From NCBI GenBank assembly GCA_002403375.1, contig DHHQ01000001.1, forward strand, positions 13,465-77,464: a DNA stretch of 64,000 bases, given 5' to 3'. Both the position numbers and the translations under genes were made by a program. Positions 20,197 through 27,910 of the stretch are shown here, one piece after another. This DNA is from Thiobacillus denitrificans (GTDB lineage Bacteria; Pseudomonadota; Gammaproteobacteria; Burkholderiales; Thiobacillaceae). Numbering within the stretch: the first letter of the stretch is position 1; every line of letters begins with the position of its first letter. The notes beneath the pieces are model-generated. The model was not told the origin of the DNA, ran no database searches, and saw nothing but the letters and a program-made list of their open reading frames with translations.

Positions 20197-20826
20197 TCAG
20201 TTCGTGCGCGCCCGGCCGACCTCGCGCAGGATGTCGGCCGCGCTGGCGAAGCCGTCGAGCCGCACCCACGGCTGCCCCGGGGCGGCGCGCAGGAAGGTCG
20301 CGGGCTGGTGGCTCATCTTGTCGCCGCGATAGACGTCGAACGCGCGCTGCACCGCGATGCTGTCGTCGAGGCTGCCGGTCAGCATCTGCCACTGCGGCCC
20401 CGCGCCGTACTTGCCGGCGTAGGCCTTGAGCACCGCCGGGGTGTCCTGCTCGGGGTCGATGGAGATCGACACCATGCGCACCGCGTCGCGCTCGGGACCC
20501 AGCGCATCCTGCACCTGCGAGAAGGTCGCGCTCATCACCGGGCAGATCGCGCCGCAGGTGGTGAAGATGAAATTGAGCAAAACCGGCTTGTCCTGCTCGA
20601 CGAGCGCGCTCTGCAGCGGCACGCTGGCCCCCTCCGCGTTCACCAGCTTCACGTCGGGGACCGCGTAGGCCGCCTGCGAGCGCACGTAGCCGTCCTGCGC
20701 GGCGGGCATGGCGTGGTGATGATGGTGATGGTGGTCGTGCATGGACTCCGCGGCGATCGCGGCCGGCACGCAGGGCGCGAGGCTCAGCGACAGCGCGGCG
20801 GCGAGCATCAGTTTCGTGGTTCGCAT
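20197..20826 (-). CDS. SCO1/SenC/PrrC family copper chaperone with His-rich N-terminus
   Basis: 209 residues with a signal peptide (about 1-25), followed by MHDHHHHHHHAM, a seven-His stretch likely to bind copper or another metal. The thioredoxin-like SCO domain has the Cu-binding CGAIC pair (CxxxC near residue 92) and the distal His in a SHQPATF segment (about 172). SCO proteins deliver copper to CuA-type or other copper enzymes. Here it sits in a cluster of copper oxidases and no cytochrome oxidase genes, which suggests it serves them. Good ribosome site (GGAGGA). Confidence 0.9.
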   Translation of the reverse strand: MRTTKLMLAAALSLSLAPCVPAAIAAESMHDHHHHHHHAMPAAQDGYVRSQAAYAVPDVKLVNAEGASVPLQSALVEQDKPVLLNFIFTTCGAICPVMSATFSQVQDALGPERDAVRMVSISIDPEQDTPAVLKAYAGKYGAGPQWQMLTGSLDDSIAVQRAFDVYRGDKMSHQPATFLRAAPGQPWVRLDGFASAADILREVGRARTN

Positions 20827-20857
20827 TTCATCCTCCTCCGGGTTGGGCGTTTCCTGT

Positions 20858-22828
20858 TCACTTCACGTTGACCGTCACCGTCGCGGCGTTGGACTGCGCG
20901 CCGGCCTGGTCGCGGACGGTGTACTTGAAGGTTTCCTTGCCGCGGAACTTGAGCTTGGGCGTATAGGACACCGTTCCGTCGGCGTTCACCGTCACCGTGC
21001 CGCCCTTGTTCGGCGCGGCCGCGATGCTCACGCTCGCCGGGTCGAGGCTGCCGTCCGGATCGGAATCGTTGGCCAGCACGCTGATGCGCGTGGGCGTGTA
21101 GCTCGTGGTCTTGCGCACCGGCGCGGCGGCGCTGTCGTCCTTGGCCACGGGGGCGGCGTTGACGCTGGCGACGACGGTGATCGTGACCGTGGCGGGATCG
21201 CTCGACAGCGCACCGTCGTGGGCGCGGTAGGTGAAGCCGTCGGTGCCGGCGAAACCGGCGTTGGGCGTATAGCTGAACGAGCCGTCGCCGTTCAGCGCGA
21301 GGACGCCGTTGCCTGGGCCGCTCGCCAGCACCGCGCTCAGCGCATCGCCGTCGGCGTCGCCGTCGTTGCCGAGCACGCCGGGAGCCGCTACGGCAAGCGT
21401 GGCGCCGGCCGCCGTGCTCCAGGCGTCGTTCGACGCGAACGGCGCCTGGTTGGCGGGCGCGGCGCCCAGCAGCAGGTAGGCCGCCTGCACGTCGGCGAGG
21501 CCATGGCCGTAGCTGTTGTCCCCGCCGGCGACGCCGAGGTCGCGCGCGCTCGCGGTCAGCGCCGCCTCGAGCTGGGCGACGCCGGCCTGGGGAAAGGCTT
21601 CCGCCAGCAGCGCCAGCGCGCCCGCCGCGTGCGGCGCGGCGTAGGAGGTGCCGGAGACCACGGCATACAGCGGCAGCCCGCCGAAGGAAAGATCGGCGGT
21701 GTTGACGTTGACGCCGGGCGCGACCAGCTCCGGGTAGATGGTGCCGTCGCAGGCGGACGGGCCGCGGCTGCTGAAGCTGGCGATGGCCAGCGCCTCGTCG
21801 ACCGCGCCGGCGGCGAAGCCCGGCGGGTTGTTGGCCGGGCTCAGGCTGGTGAGCGGCGACGGGCCGTCGTTGCCGGCGGCGAACGCGATCGCGATGCCGG
21901 CCGCCTTCAGCACCTCGATGTCGGTACTGAATTCGGTGATGCACTGCCCCGCCGTGCCGGTGAGGCCCCACGAGGCGTTCACCACGTCGGGCGCGTCCAG
22001 CGTGGCGAGGTCGCCGTCGGGGTCGAGCAGCCACTGGAACGCCAGGTGGATGTCACTGTAGCGTGCCTGGCCGGCGTCGTTGTAGAGCTTGGCGGCGATC
22101 CAGCGCGCGTCGGGCGCCATGCCGATCGCGGTACCGCCGGCCGCGCCGCCGACCATGATGCCCATCGTCTGGGTGCCGTGGCCGGCGGGGTCGTAGGGGG
22201 TGGCATGCTCGCCGTGCGGGTCGTACCAGCTGTTGGCGCCGCCGCGCCATTTGGCGGACAGGTCCGGGTGATTGGGGTCGACCCCGGTATCCATGTTGGC
22301 GACGACGATGCCGCTGCCGGTGAATCCCTGCGACCACAGCTCCGGCGCGCGCACCGCGTTCAGGTTCCACTCCGGCGCTGCGGCGCTGCCGCTGGTGGTC
22401 GCGGGGGCCTCGAGGGTCGAGTCGAGGCTGATGCGGTCGATGCCGGGACGCGCCGCCAGCTGGCGGATGACGCTGGCGCGCGCCGTCACCGCGAAGCCGT
22501 TGATCACCCACAGCTCACGGAACCCGCGCGCGCCATTGTTGTTCAGGAAGACCCGGTGGGTGGCTTGCGTGGCGGCGGCTTTTTTCCTGAGCGCCTCGAC
22601 CAGCCGGGTGTCGCGCTGGCTGCGGTCGGCGCGCTCGTACAGGCGGGGGGCGACGCGGTCGGCGACGGTGGCGATCACCGTGATCTCGTCCTGCGGCCCG
22701 CGTGCCGCGAGCTCGGCCGCCAGCTCCGGGCCGATCACGGCAGCCTGCGCGCCGGCGCCGAACCCCCAGCCGAGCACCAGCAGAACGCCGGCTCGCTGTG
22801 CGGTCATCCGTATCCAGCTGCGCATCAT
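20858..22828 (-). CDS. Secreted subtilisin-like (S8) serine protease with C-terminal cadherin-like repeats
   Basis: 656 residues; signal peptide about 1-30, an inhibitor-type propeptide about 45-140, and an S8 catalytic domain about 160-450. The triad is visible: Asp180 in NMDTGVDPNHPD, His217 in AGHGTQTMG, Ser395 in SGTSYAAPHAAG, plus the oxyanion Asn320 in AAGND. Two or three Ig/cadherin-like repeats follow (LGNDGDADGDALS, LANDSDPDGSLDP). The last ~95 residues closely match the C-terminus of the multicopper-like protein at 23281. It may process exported cluster proteins. Confidence 0.92.
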   Translation of the reverse strand: MMRSWIRMTAQRAGVLLVLGWGFGAGAQAAVIGPELAAELAARGPQDEITVIATVADRVAPRLYERADRSQRDTRLVEALRKKAAATQATHRVFLNNNGARGFRELWVINGFAVTARASVIRQLAARPGIDRISLDSTLEAPATTSGSAAAPEWNLNAVRAPELWSQGFTGSGIVVANMDTGVDPNHPDLSAKWRGGANSWYDPHGEHATPYDPAGHGTQTMGIMVGGAAGGTAIGMAPDARWIAAKLYNDAGQARYSDIHLAFQWLLDPDGDLATLDAPDVVNASWGLTGTAGQCITEFSTDIEVLKAAGIAIAFAAGNDGPSPLTSLSPANNPPGFAAGAVDEALAIASFSSRGPSACDGTIYPELVAPGVNVNTADLSFGGLPLYAVVSGTSYAAPHAAGALALLAEAFPQAGVAQLEAALTASARDLGVAGGDNSYGHGLADVQAAYLLLGAAPANQAPFASNDAWSTAAGATLAVAAPGVLGNDGDADGDALSAVLASGPGNGVLALNGDGSFSYTPNAGFAGTDGFTYRAHDGALSSDPATVTITVVASVNAAPVAKDDSAAAPVRKTTSYTPTRISVLANDSDPDGSLDPASVSIAAAPNKGGTVTVNADGTVSYTPKLKFRGKETFKYTVRDQAGAQSNAATVTVNVK

Positions 22829-22843
22829 GATTTGTCCCTCCTG

Positions 22844-23284
22844 CTACTCGACCGTGAGCTCGGCGATGCGGGTGTCGCCCGCGACCAGGGTCACCCGGCT
22901 GCCCGCCTTGAGATAGCGCCCAGGGTTGGCGAACAGCACGAAGTAGCTGCGGTCGGGCATGTCCTTGCGGGCGACCTGGCGCAGCTTGCCGAGCTTGGGC
23001 GTGTTGGGCACCGCCAGCCGCGCGCCGCTGACCGGGTCGACCAACTGCAGGTCGGTCTTGCGGCTGAAGAAGGGGGCGGCGCGCTCCGGGTCGGTGACGC
23101 GGTAGCGCAGATCGAGCATGTAGTCGGCGGCGGTGAGCCTGAGCGACTCGACGCGGATGCCCGGATCCTCGACCGCCTGAGGCGACGGCGTCAGCGCGAC
23201 CTGGTCCGGGGTGGCGGCGCAGCCGGCGGCCAGGAGGGCCGCCAGCCCGAGCGCGCAGAACGGGTGCAGAAAACGGGCGCTCAT
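22844..23284 (-). CDS. Lipoprotein of unknown function
   Basis: 146 residues; the ATG at 23284 overlaps the stop of the multicopper-like gene (ATGA). A lipoprotein signal ends in LLAAGC. The mature part is a single beta-rich domain (residues about 45-145) with IRVESLRLTAADYMLDLRYRV and a conserved-looking DLQLVDPVSGARL stretch. I do not recognise the family. Its place between the multicopper-like gene and the protease suggests an outer-membrane or periplasmic helper, for example in assembly or anchoring. Confidence 0.75.
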   Translation of the reverse strand: MSARFLHPFCALGLAALLAAGCAATPDQVALTPSPQAVEDPGIRVESLRLTAADYMLDLRYRVTDPERAAPFFSRKTDLQLVDPVSGARLAVPNTPKLGKLRQVARKDMPDRSYFVLFANPGRYLKAGSRVTLVAGDTRIAELTVE

Positions 23285-25176
23285 TTCACGTTGACCTTGA
23301 CGGTGACGGTGTTGGACCACAGGCCGCCGGTGTCCTGCACGCGGTAGCTGAAGTTCTCCGAACCGCGGAAGTTGGTCCTCGGCGTGTAGCTCACCGTGCC
23401 GTCACCGTTCTCGGTCGCCGTGCCGCCCTTGTTCGGCGCCACGACGATCTCGACCGTGCCGGGAGCGAGGTTGCCGTCCGGGTCGCTGTCGTTGGCCGTC
23501 ACGTTGAGAATGTTCCCCGTCGAGTTGCGGGCCACGCTGAACGTGTCTTTCACCGCCACCGGCGCCGCGTTGGGGGCCGCCGCCGTGACCGTGATCACGA
23601 CGGTGGCGGGATCGCTGGTCAGGAGTCCGTCGCTCGCCCGGTAGGTGAAGCTGTAGTCACCGGCGGTGGCGGTGGTGGCGTCGTAGCTGAAGCTACCGTC
23701 CGCGTTCGGGGTCAGGCCGGCCAGCGGGCTGTGGTCGACCGCGCTGAGCGTGTCGCCGTCGATGTCGCTGTCGTTGCCGAGGATCCCCGGCGCGGCCACG
23801 GTGAGGGTCTCGCCTGCGGCAACGCTGTAGGCATTGTCGGCCGCCACCGGCGGGTCGTTCCCCGGGTTGATGGTGAGGCTGACGGTGGCCGGCAGGCTCG
23901 ATACCCCGCCGTTCACCGCCTGGTAGGTGAAGCTGTCGGTGCCGTAGTAGTTGGCGGCGGGCATGTAGGTGAAGCTGCCGTCCGCGGCCAGGTTGACCGT
24001 GCCGTGGCTGGGGCCGCTCAGCCAGCTCGCCGTCGTGCCGACAGGGTCATCGGTATAGGCGCCGTCGTTGACGAGCACGCCGGGCGCGGCGACCGTGAAT
24101 CCGGGCGCGGGCGGATCCTCCTCGAGGATGTAGGCATCGTTGGATGCAAGCGGGATGCCGCCCCCGGCCGGCGCCACCGTCAGGAAGGCGCGCATGCCGT
24201 CGGCCAGGCGCCGGTCGTAGATCGGATACGTGTCGGCCGGTGCGGTGAAGACGGCGTCCACCGTCTTCAGTGCGGGCAGCAGGGTGGCGTATTGTTCGCG
24301 GGGATGCGGATACGGGTTGCCGTCCTCCGCGACCAGCCGCATGTAGTGCCCCTGCAGCATCGGCGAGCGGCTCTGCAGGCCGGCGTTGAGCAGGCGCAGC
24401 AGCGTCGCCTGGCCCGCGCTGCCGGCGGCCTGCGCCAGGCCCGGGGCGGACAGGTCCTCGCCGTTGATGAGGAAATATTGCGGCGCGTAGTCGATGGTGC
24501 TGGACGGGTAGTCGGCCGCGGTCAGTCCCGGCGGAAGCGGATCGGGCACCGGCGTACCGTAGCGGCCGGCGGCGACGGCGGCATGCAGGCGCGGGTCGAC
24601 CTCGCTGAACACCAGCGTGACCGCGTTGTGGTAGGCGACGCCGGCATAGGCCTGGCCCGGGAGGGCATCGTGGGTCATGGCGCCGTAGAGGCCCATCTGC
24701 ACCTGCACCTGCGGATGCGTGCCGCTGTGATAGAGATAAGTGCCGGGCTTGAGGTTGTTCCAGGTGTAGCTCCGGGTGCCCCCCGGTGCCGCCTCGGCGG
24801 TGAACGAGCGCACCCGCTGGCGTCCCTGGCCGTCGGGGAATTTCACCGGCGCCAGATGCGCGCCGAGCGAGTCGGTGGGCAGCGCCTGGCCGGAAATGAC
24901 GAGGGACGTCGGCTCCGGCAGGGTGTTGGTCAGGTTGACGGTGAGGCTGGTGTCGCCCTCCGGCACCACGAGGACCGCCCCCGGCGCACTGGGCGCACCA
25001 CCGTTCACGGCATACCCCCACATGATGACCGGGGTGCCGTCCGGCATGGCCTTGGAAAATGACGTCGCGACCAGGTTGTAGGTTGCGGCGGCGGCGTTGC
25101 CCGCCACCAGGGGCAGCACCAGCGCCAGCAGCGCGGGCGTCGTGCACAGTTTGCTTGTCGTTTGGCGGGCGTTCAT
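23281..25176 (-). CDS. Multicopper-oxidase-like protein with Ig/cadherin-like repeats, copper sites degenerate
   Basis: 631 residues with a signal peptide (about 1-30), two cupredoxin-like domains (about 32-345) and three Ig/cadherin-like repeats (about 345-631) with LVNDGAYTDD, LGNDSDIDGD and TANDSDPDGN motifs. The only copper-type motif left is YLYHSGTHPQVQVQMG near 150; no HxHG, HPxHxHG or HCH motif is seen, so it probably lacks a full active centre. The extreme C-terminus matches that of the S8 protease. Good ribosome site (GGAG). It may be a structural partner of the two oxidase genes before it. Confidence 0.8.
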   Translation of the reverse strand: MNARQTTSKLCTTPALLALVLPLVAGNAAAATYNLVATSFSKAMPDGTPVIMWGYAVNGGAPSAPGAVLVVPEGDTSLTVNLTNTLPEPTSLVISGQALPTDSLGAHLAPVKFPDGQGRQRVRSFTAEAAPGGTRSYTWNNLKPGTYLYHSGTHPQVQVQMGLYGAMTHDALPGQAYAGVAYHNAVTLVFSEVDPRLHAAVAAGRYGTPVPDPLPPGLTAADYPSSTIDYAPQYFLINGEDLSAPGLAQAAGSAGQATLLRLLNAGLQSRSPMLQGHYMRLVAEDGNPYPHPREQYATLLPALKTVDAVFTAPADTYPIYDRRLADGMRAFLTVAPAGGGIPLASNDAYILEEDPPAPGFTVAAPGVLVNDGAYTDDPVGTTASWLSGPSHGTVNLAADGSFTYMPAANYYGTDSFTYQAVNGGVSSLPATVSLTINPGNDPPVAADNAYSVAAGETLTVAAPGILGNDSDIDGDTLSAVDHSPLAGLTPNADGSFSYDATTATAGDYSFTYRASDGLLTSDPATVVITVTAAAPNAAPVAVKDTFSVARNSTGNILNVTANDSDPDGNLAPGTVEIVVAPNKGGTATENGDGTVSYTPRTNFRGSENFSYRVQDTGGLWSNTVTVKVNVK

Positions 25177-25205
25177 GGCCGTCTCCTCAAATGCCTATCA
25201 AATGC

Positions 25206-26573
25206 TCATGGAATCGTTACACCTTCCACGCGGGGCTCGATGATGACCATGGTCATCATGCCGCCCGGGAAAATGTCGTTGTTGGTGATTTCCTTCTCGG
25301 CGTGGGAGTGCCACATGTGGAAGTAGCCGGCGTTGGCGTTCAGCCCGCCCTGCCCCGGCGGCAGCGCCCCCGCGGCGCCCAGGTAGGGGCTGCCGCTCCA
25401 GAAGCCGCCGAAGGCCAGGTCCTGCTGGTTGGGCAGGACCACCGGCAGGGGCTTGTCGTGGTCGGCGCACCATTCCCTGGTGACGACGTCGAAGCCGCTC
25501 GTATCCGCGGTACAGGTGTGGGGATTGAGGGCGACCGTGCCGTAGATGTCCCAGCCCAGGCCCTTGCCGGTCCACTCGAAGATCGCGTCGTAGGTGTTGC
25601 CGGGAACGACCTTGACGGTGAAGTCGGACACCGCGAGGTCGGGGTTGCCGGAACCGGGAACGCTCTCGAGCAGCCGGCCGTCGCGGGCGATCGTCCAGCT
25701 GTTGTTGCCGTGGTGGTGGAAGGGATGCAGGTCGCGCCCGCCGCCGATCACCCGCATCAGCAGACGCTCTCCCGGGAACATGCGGGGCATGGCGTTGTAG
25801 GGCTGGGTGGGCATCCAGGGGGTGCCGGCGCCGGCGGCCATCATGGTGTCCGGTGCGGCACGGCCGTTGATGAACCAGTACTCGGACGTGAAGTCGGCGG
25901 TATTCACCCCCGTCTCCGGCGGCAGGCCTGCCATCAGGTTGATCGCGACCTGTTCATGCACCTGGAAATCCATCTCGGTGAGCAGGAACAGGTACTCGTG
26001 GTCGTAGGCGCTGCCGGCGTCGCCGTAGGCCGTGCGGTTGGTGCCCTCGTCGAATCCCGCCGGGCGCACGACGATGGCGCCCACCAGTCCCATCTCCACC
26101 TGCAGGTCGGGCCGGGTGCCGCTGTGATAGAGGTAGGTGCCGGGATGGCTGGCGGTGAAGGTGTAGGTCACCGTCGTGGTGCCGTCCGGCGGCGCCTCGC
26201 AGGTCAGCGCGCCCGGGGTGCCGCCCGTCGCCGAGTCGCAGGAGGTGGTCACTCCTGACTGGCCGGGGAACACCATGGAGACCGGCATCGGCAGCGCGTT
26301 TTTGAGATTGACGATGACTTCGTCGCCCTCGTTCACGATCATCGTCGGCCCGGGGTACTGCATCACGTCCTGAAAGTGCCCGGGATGGGCGTCATCCGGG
26401 GCGTAGCCCCAGGCGAGCAGGCTGGCGCCGTCGCCGGCAGTGATGTAGTCCGCCCTGGCCGTCAGGTTGAAGACGGGGCCGGTGATGCCGTCCACCACCG
26501 CCGACGCCCCCCCCGCCCCCAGCGCGAGGGCGGCGACGAGCGCGTGTCCGAGTCTAAGCAGTGTCTTGGTCAT
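25206..26573 (-). CDS. Multicopper-oxidase-family protein lacking the type 1 copper cysteine
   Basis: 455 residues from the ATG at 26573 (ribosome site GAGGAG). Signal peptide about 1-25. Cupredoxin domain 1 keeps YLYHSGTRP (about 148-155) but no HxHG. Domain 2 keeps two trinuclear-centre motifs: HPFHHHG (283-289) and HMWHSH (419-424). The usual HCH is HSH, so the type 1 copper Cys is absent, while a GGMM follows at about 437. The protein resembles half of an enzyme and could pair with the 417-residue partner encoded just before it. The 631-residue gene starts 29 nt downstream. Confidence 0.85.
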   Translation of the reverse strand: MTKTLLRLGHALVAALALGAGGASAVVDGITGPVFNLTARADYITAGDGASLLAWGYAPDDAHPGHFQDVMQYPGPTMIVNEGDEVIVNLKNALPMPVSMVFPGQSGVTTSCDSATGGTPGALTCEAPPDGTTTVTYTFTASHPGTYLYHSGTRPDLQVEMGLVGAIVVRPAGFDEGTNRTAYGDAGSAYDHEYLFLLTEMDFQVHEQVAINLMAGLPPETGVNTADFTSEYWFINGRAAPDTMMAAGAGTPWMPTQPYNAMPRMFPGERLLMRVIGGGRDLHPFHHHGNNSWTIARDGRLLESVPGSGNPDLAVSDFTVKVVPGNTYDAIFEWTGKGLGWDIYGTVALNPHTCTADTSGFDVVTREWCADHDKPLPVVLPNQQDLAFGGFWSGSPYLGAAGALPPGQGGLNANAGYFHMWHSHAEKEITNNDIFPGGMMTMVIIEPRVEGVTIP

Positions 26574-26599
26574 GTCGATTCTCCTCGAGCCAGCGGCCG

Positions 26600-27853
26600 T
26601 CAGTTGATGACGATTTCCGTCATCATTCCCCCGTAGTCCTCGGTGTTGTTGCTGAGGTAGTTGAGGTTGGTGGTGTAAAGGAAGTAGGTGCCAGGCGCGG
26701 CGCCGCCGGTGTCGACGATCACGTCGGCCGCCTCGCCGCCGCCCAGCGTGACCGAGCTGGTGTCGTAGTAGGTGTCCGTGCCGTCCGGGCCGCGCAGGAT
26801 GTGGGCGCCGGTTCCGACCACCTTCATCGGCAGGCCGAGCGCCGTGACGGTGTAGAAGTTGGTGACGCTGAGGTTGGACAGGCGCAGCAGGATTTTCTGC
26901 CCCGCCGTGGCGGTGACCCGGGAACTGACCGGCTGCGACACCTTGCCGCCATTGGCGCTCTCCCCGGTCTCCGGATCGATCGGCGGCGGCAAGCTGGCCG
27001 AGTTCACCGTGTCGGGATAGCCGCGGCCGTTCATCATGGGGTACTTGTCCTTCATCTCGGCGAAAGGCAGCGGCTGCACGGTATAGCTGGCGTCGTGGAA
27101 GGCGGGGTCGAACGAGCCGAGCTGGATCGGGATCTCGACGTCGAAGGCCGTCGAGCCGTCGCCGTCGTTGTAGACGTAGCCGTACGGCCCCGCCCCACCC
27201 TCCTTGGCGGCCACGGTCGAGAGATCCGGCGCCGCGAGCGAGCCGCCGATGCCGGTCCGGTTCTGGATCGGATCGACGTAGAGACTGCCCAGCATGCCCA
27301 TCTGCATGTGCTCGGTGGCCTCCATGTGGCAGTGGTACATGAAGGTGCCGGGCTCGATCAGGTTGTAGTAGTAGGTGATCGTCGCCCCCATGTTGATGCC
27401 GATGGAGCCCTCCGGCATGCCGTCGAACACCGGCGCGGCCTGGGGAAAGCCGTGGAAGTGCACCGTGTGGGGGTCGAACAGGTCCGGCCGGATCGCCATG
27501 CCCGCGTTGGTGAGGCTGAGGTAGAACTGCTGCCCCTGTTTGAGCGCGATGGTGGGCGCCGGGAAGTTGGCGGCCAGCATGCCCTCGCTCATCGCCTGCT
27601 CCGGCAGCACCCCCGTCAGGTCGGAGAAGCCGAAGATGTATTGCAGGTAGCCGTCGGCCATCGTGACGAAGCCGTCGCCGCCCGAAAGGTGCATGCATTT
27701 GGCGTTCGGATGCAGCGCCGGGTTGTCGATCACCGCGTCCTGGTTGCTGTCGCCCGGGCATTGCACGAACACGGCGCCGTGGGCGGCCGGGGCCAGCCCC
27801 CAGGCCAGTGCCACGAGGAAACCCAGGCGGCTCAGCGTACAAGTGGTTTTCAT
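26600..27853 (-). CDS. Multicopper oxidase-family protein with intact type 1 site in domain 1
   Basis: 417 residues from an ATG at 27853 with an AAGGAG ribosome site; signal peptide about 1-26. Domain 1 carries HTVHFHG (129-135) and YHCHMEATEHMQMGM (173-187), which supply HxH, HCH and the Cys175/His182/Met187 set of a type 1 copper site. Domain 2 (about 200-417) has no His motif. This is the complementary half of the 455-residue protein downstream. It is secreted or periplasmic. Substrate unknown: metal ions, phenols or cuprous copper are all possible for the family. Confidence 0.88.
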   Translation of the reverse strand: MKTTCTLSRLGFLVALAWGLAPAAHGAVFVQCPGDSNQDAVIDNPALHPNAKCMHLSGGDGFVTMADGYLQYIFGFSDLTGVLPEQAMSEGMLAANFPAPTIALKQGQQFYLSLTNAGMAIRPDLFDPHTVHFHGFPQAAPVFDGMPEGSIGINMGATITYYYNLIEPGTFMYHCHMEATEHMQMGMLGSLYVDPIQNRTGIGGSLAAPDLSTVAAKEGGAGPYGYVYNDGDGSTAFDVEIPIQLGSFDPAFHDASYTVQPLPFAEMKDKYPMMNGRGYPDTVNSASLPPPIDPETGESANGGKVSQPVSSRVTATAGQKILLRLSNLSVTNFYTVTALGLPMKVVGTGAHILRGPDGTDTYYDTSSVTLGGGEAADVIVDTGGAAPGTYFLYTTNLNYLSNNTEDYGGMMTEIVIN

Positions 27854-27910
27854 GATTCGCTCTCCTTTGCTGTCCTGCGCCGGCGGATCGACCGCTGGCG
27901 CAGGCATCGC

